The notes below the pieces were generated by a model. The model saw nothing but the letters and a program-made list of their open reading frames with translations. It was not told the DNA's origin and did not search any database. Position numbers and translations under genes: made by a program. From Ignavibacteria bacterium (GTDB lineage: Bacteria; Bacteroidota; Ignavibacteria; Tepidaquicellales; Tepidaquicellaceae), in assembly GCA_015657505.1 (NCBI GenBank), contig JADLKE010000002.1, positions 656,674-720,673 on the forward strand: a stretch of 64,000 bases of DNA, given 5' to 3'. Shown here in pieces: positions 62,770 through 64,000 of the stretch. Position 1 is the first letter of the stretch. Every line of letters starts with the position of its first letter.

Positions 62770-63792
62770 TCAGGTGTTGAACCAGAGTCCGATGTTCTTC
62801 AAATCCTCTCTCGGATCGTCGAAACTGCAACTGCCGAAAGACGTTACGAATCCGCTTCTCGCCTTCATTGTTTTTTCGGCGTCAGCTGCAATGTCGTTCC
62901 AGTAAAACTCGTCTTCCGAAAAAACGAAACCGGTGCTCGATTCGTCCGATAGTATTTCTTTCAACTCTTTCATAGATAACGTATTTGCGAAGTGCAAAAT
63001 TCCCGCGCCGAAAATATTCAGGAATCCGTGCATCTTCGTACCGACAGTCCTGTCGAAATGCCTTACGGGATGATGCAGACCCGCGGTCGCCTTGAAGTGC
63101 GACTGATTTTCCTTGCAGGCGTCGATAGCGGCTGCAACCTGCTCTATAGACGGAAACGCATCCGCCGTTACTCCGCCCGTCCTGAGTTTAAATCCCGCGC
63201 GGCCGCCCTTATGGTCGCACTCCGCCGCCGCCTCTGCGGTTTTGGAAAATATTGTTTCGTACTTCGCGTTTATTTCAGGCTCGACGTATAAACGCGCGCC
63301 GGTGAGGTCGTAATTATTTATTATCTCGCTCGATTCGTTCAGAAGTTTCTTCAATGAGTGGTTGGCGAACGTATTTATCATCCCTGATGAAATTTTCGCT
63401 TCGAGCGAACTCACGGATATCTTGCCCGTATTCGCCTCGAGTATATTCCTTATGATGCCGCATTCCTTTTCGAGCATCGATTTGAATTCTTTCTGGTCCT
63501 GTCCGCCCGTAATCAGTATTGAAAAATCTATCCATCTCCCGCCTTTGTATCCGTCGAGAATTTTCTTTACGTCTTTCTTTGCGAATATATCCGAAAAGGA
63601 TTTCACCGAGCATACGAATTTCGATATAATCCATTCGTCTTCGGATTCGAGGTATTGTATATAATTTGCTAACGCCGGTTTCAAGCCCAGAACCGCTGGA
63701 GGGTACATACCCGCATAGTCGATTATTCCCCTCATGAATTCTTTAAAAATATTCGCCTCCATAAAAGAATATTGGTTTTCCCTGTTTAACAT
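62770..63792 (-). CDS. Conserved protein of unknown function next to fumarylacetoacetase
   Basis: A 340-residue protein without signal peptide or membrane segment. Distinctive conserved-looking motifs are IIDYAGMYPPAVLGLKPALA near the N-terminus, FKLRTGGVTADAFPSIEQVA and KATAGLHHPVRHFD in the second half, and FGSCSFDDPREDL near the C-terminus. I recall this pattern only from uncharacterised bacterial proteins. The alternation of strands and helices with a glycine-rich RTGG turn and a KATAG.HHP strand end suggests an alpha/beta barrel, possibly a lyase or aldolase, but that is inference. An in-frame ATG at 63762 (MEANIFKEFMRG) is an alternative start. It probably forms an operon with fahA. Confidence 0.75.
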   Translation of the reverse strand: MLNRENQYSFMEANIFKEFMRGIIDYAGMYPPAVLGLKPALANYIQYLESEDEWIISKFVCSVKSFSDIFAKKDVKKILDGYKGGRWIDFSILITGGQDQKEFKSMLEKECGIIRNILEANTGKISVSSLEAKISSGMINTFANHSLKKLLNESSEIINNYDLTGARLYVEPEINAKYETIFSKTAEAAAECDHKGGRAGFKLRTGGVTADAFPSIEQVAAAIDACKENQSHFKATAGLHHPVRHFDRTVGTKMHGFLNIFGAGILHFANTLSMKELKEILSDESSTGFVFSEDEFYWNDIAADAEKTMKARSGFVTSFGSCSFDDPREDLKNIGLWFNT

Positions 63793-64000
63793 AATTTATG
63801 CAAATTTATTCAATTATTTAATGGTAAATAAAAATTTTTTCGGATTCCGCGGTTCTTTTTCGCGCCGTCATCACGCTGCCGCTTCGGATAATCTTTAATT
63901 TTTGATATCTGATTTTTGATTTTTGATATCTTAACGGTAATCATGGGTCGAAGTACCGTAACCGTAAAACGGGAGATTGATAAAATGTGTTTTATCTGAC
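63793..64000. other. Terminal intergenic sequence
   Basis: No gene is seen. ATATCTGATTTTTGATTTTT and related TTTTTGATATC units near 63899-63930 form an imperfect repeat. A promoter for the leftward gene must lie at about 63800-63850 but none is convincing. Confidence 0.4.

Overview
The window looks like chromosome of an Ignavibacteria-type bacterium (Bacteroidota/Chlorobi lineage). The clues are several secreted proteins with YCF48-type WTxxxGG repeats ending in type IX secretion sorting domains (YPNPFNP ... SGVYFYRL ... KKMVLIK), the long insert-containing IspG, AddAB instead of RecBCD, DUF5683, Kbl-like synthases and large intergenic families of palindromic and TTAGTAR-like repeats. No 16S rRNA gene is present, so the assignment is inference from protein families. 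I see no tRNA, rRNA, CRISPR array or prophage.

Bases 1-5605 hold the end of coaD, two thioredoxin-fold secreted proteins, a small lipocalin-like exported protein and a large T9SS cargo protein. Bases 5781-15132 read rightward: an AMP-forming acetyl/acyl-CoA synthetase, a stand-alone acyl carrier protein, a GxxExxY protein boxed in by inverted repeats, a Kbl-like alpha-oxoamine synthase, a T9SS cargo protein, an orphan sorting domain, a second and more canonical kbl translationally coupled to an LptF/LptG permease, and the SRP 4.5S RNA gene. A Gfo/Idh/MocA oxidoreductase and a PhoB/PhoR-like two-component pair follow (15154-17997).

Bases 18002-39010 form a long leftward run: AddB, AddA, a YpsA-like/eIF2B-like fusion, IspG, a rhomboid protease, a nucleotidyltransferase plus CDP-alcohol phosphotransferase pair, polyphosphate kinase, a DUF192 protein, a HisC-like aminotransferase, an enoyl-CoA hydratase, a lone ABC ATPase, SixA, MtaB and MurB. 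At 39.2-40.3 kb an IS200/REP-type transposase with palindromic repeats lies against a short-chain dehydrogenase that has lost its N-terminal half.

Bases 40763-50277 hold PepP, a leftward glycan cluster (two FkbM methyltransferases and three glycosyltransferases in overlapping frames), a 697-residue T9SS protein and a Wzx-like flippase. RadA and class I FBPase read rightward at 50784-53482, separated by repeat-rich DNA. From 54206 to 63792 everything reads leftward: a lipoprotein, an ABC permease/ATPase pair, an HD protein, a NYN protein, AsnS, a DUF5683 protein, SecG, a lipoprotein, fumarylacetoacetase and a conserved protein of unknown function.

The strongest candidates for something undescribed are the YpsA-eIF2B fusion (24293-25675), the ligase/ACP/oxoamine-synthase locus (5781-10023), and the GxxExxY gene bracketed by inverted copies of a repeat that also occurs as a gene-free cluster at 25.8 kb. 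Interspersed repeat families also extend into coding sequence, including a T9SS sorting domain.
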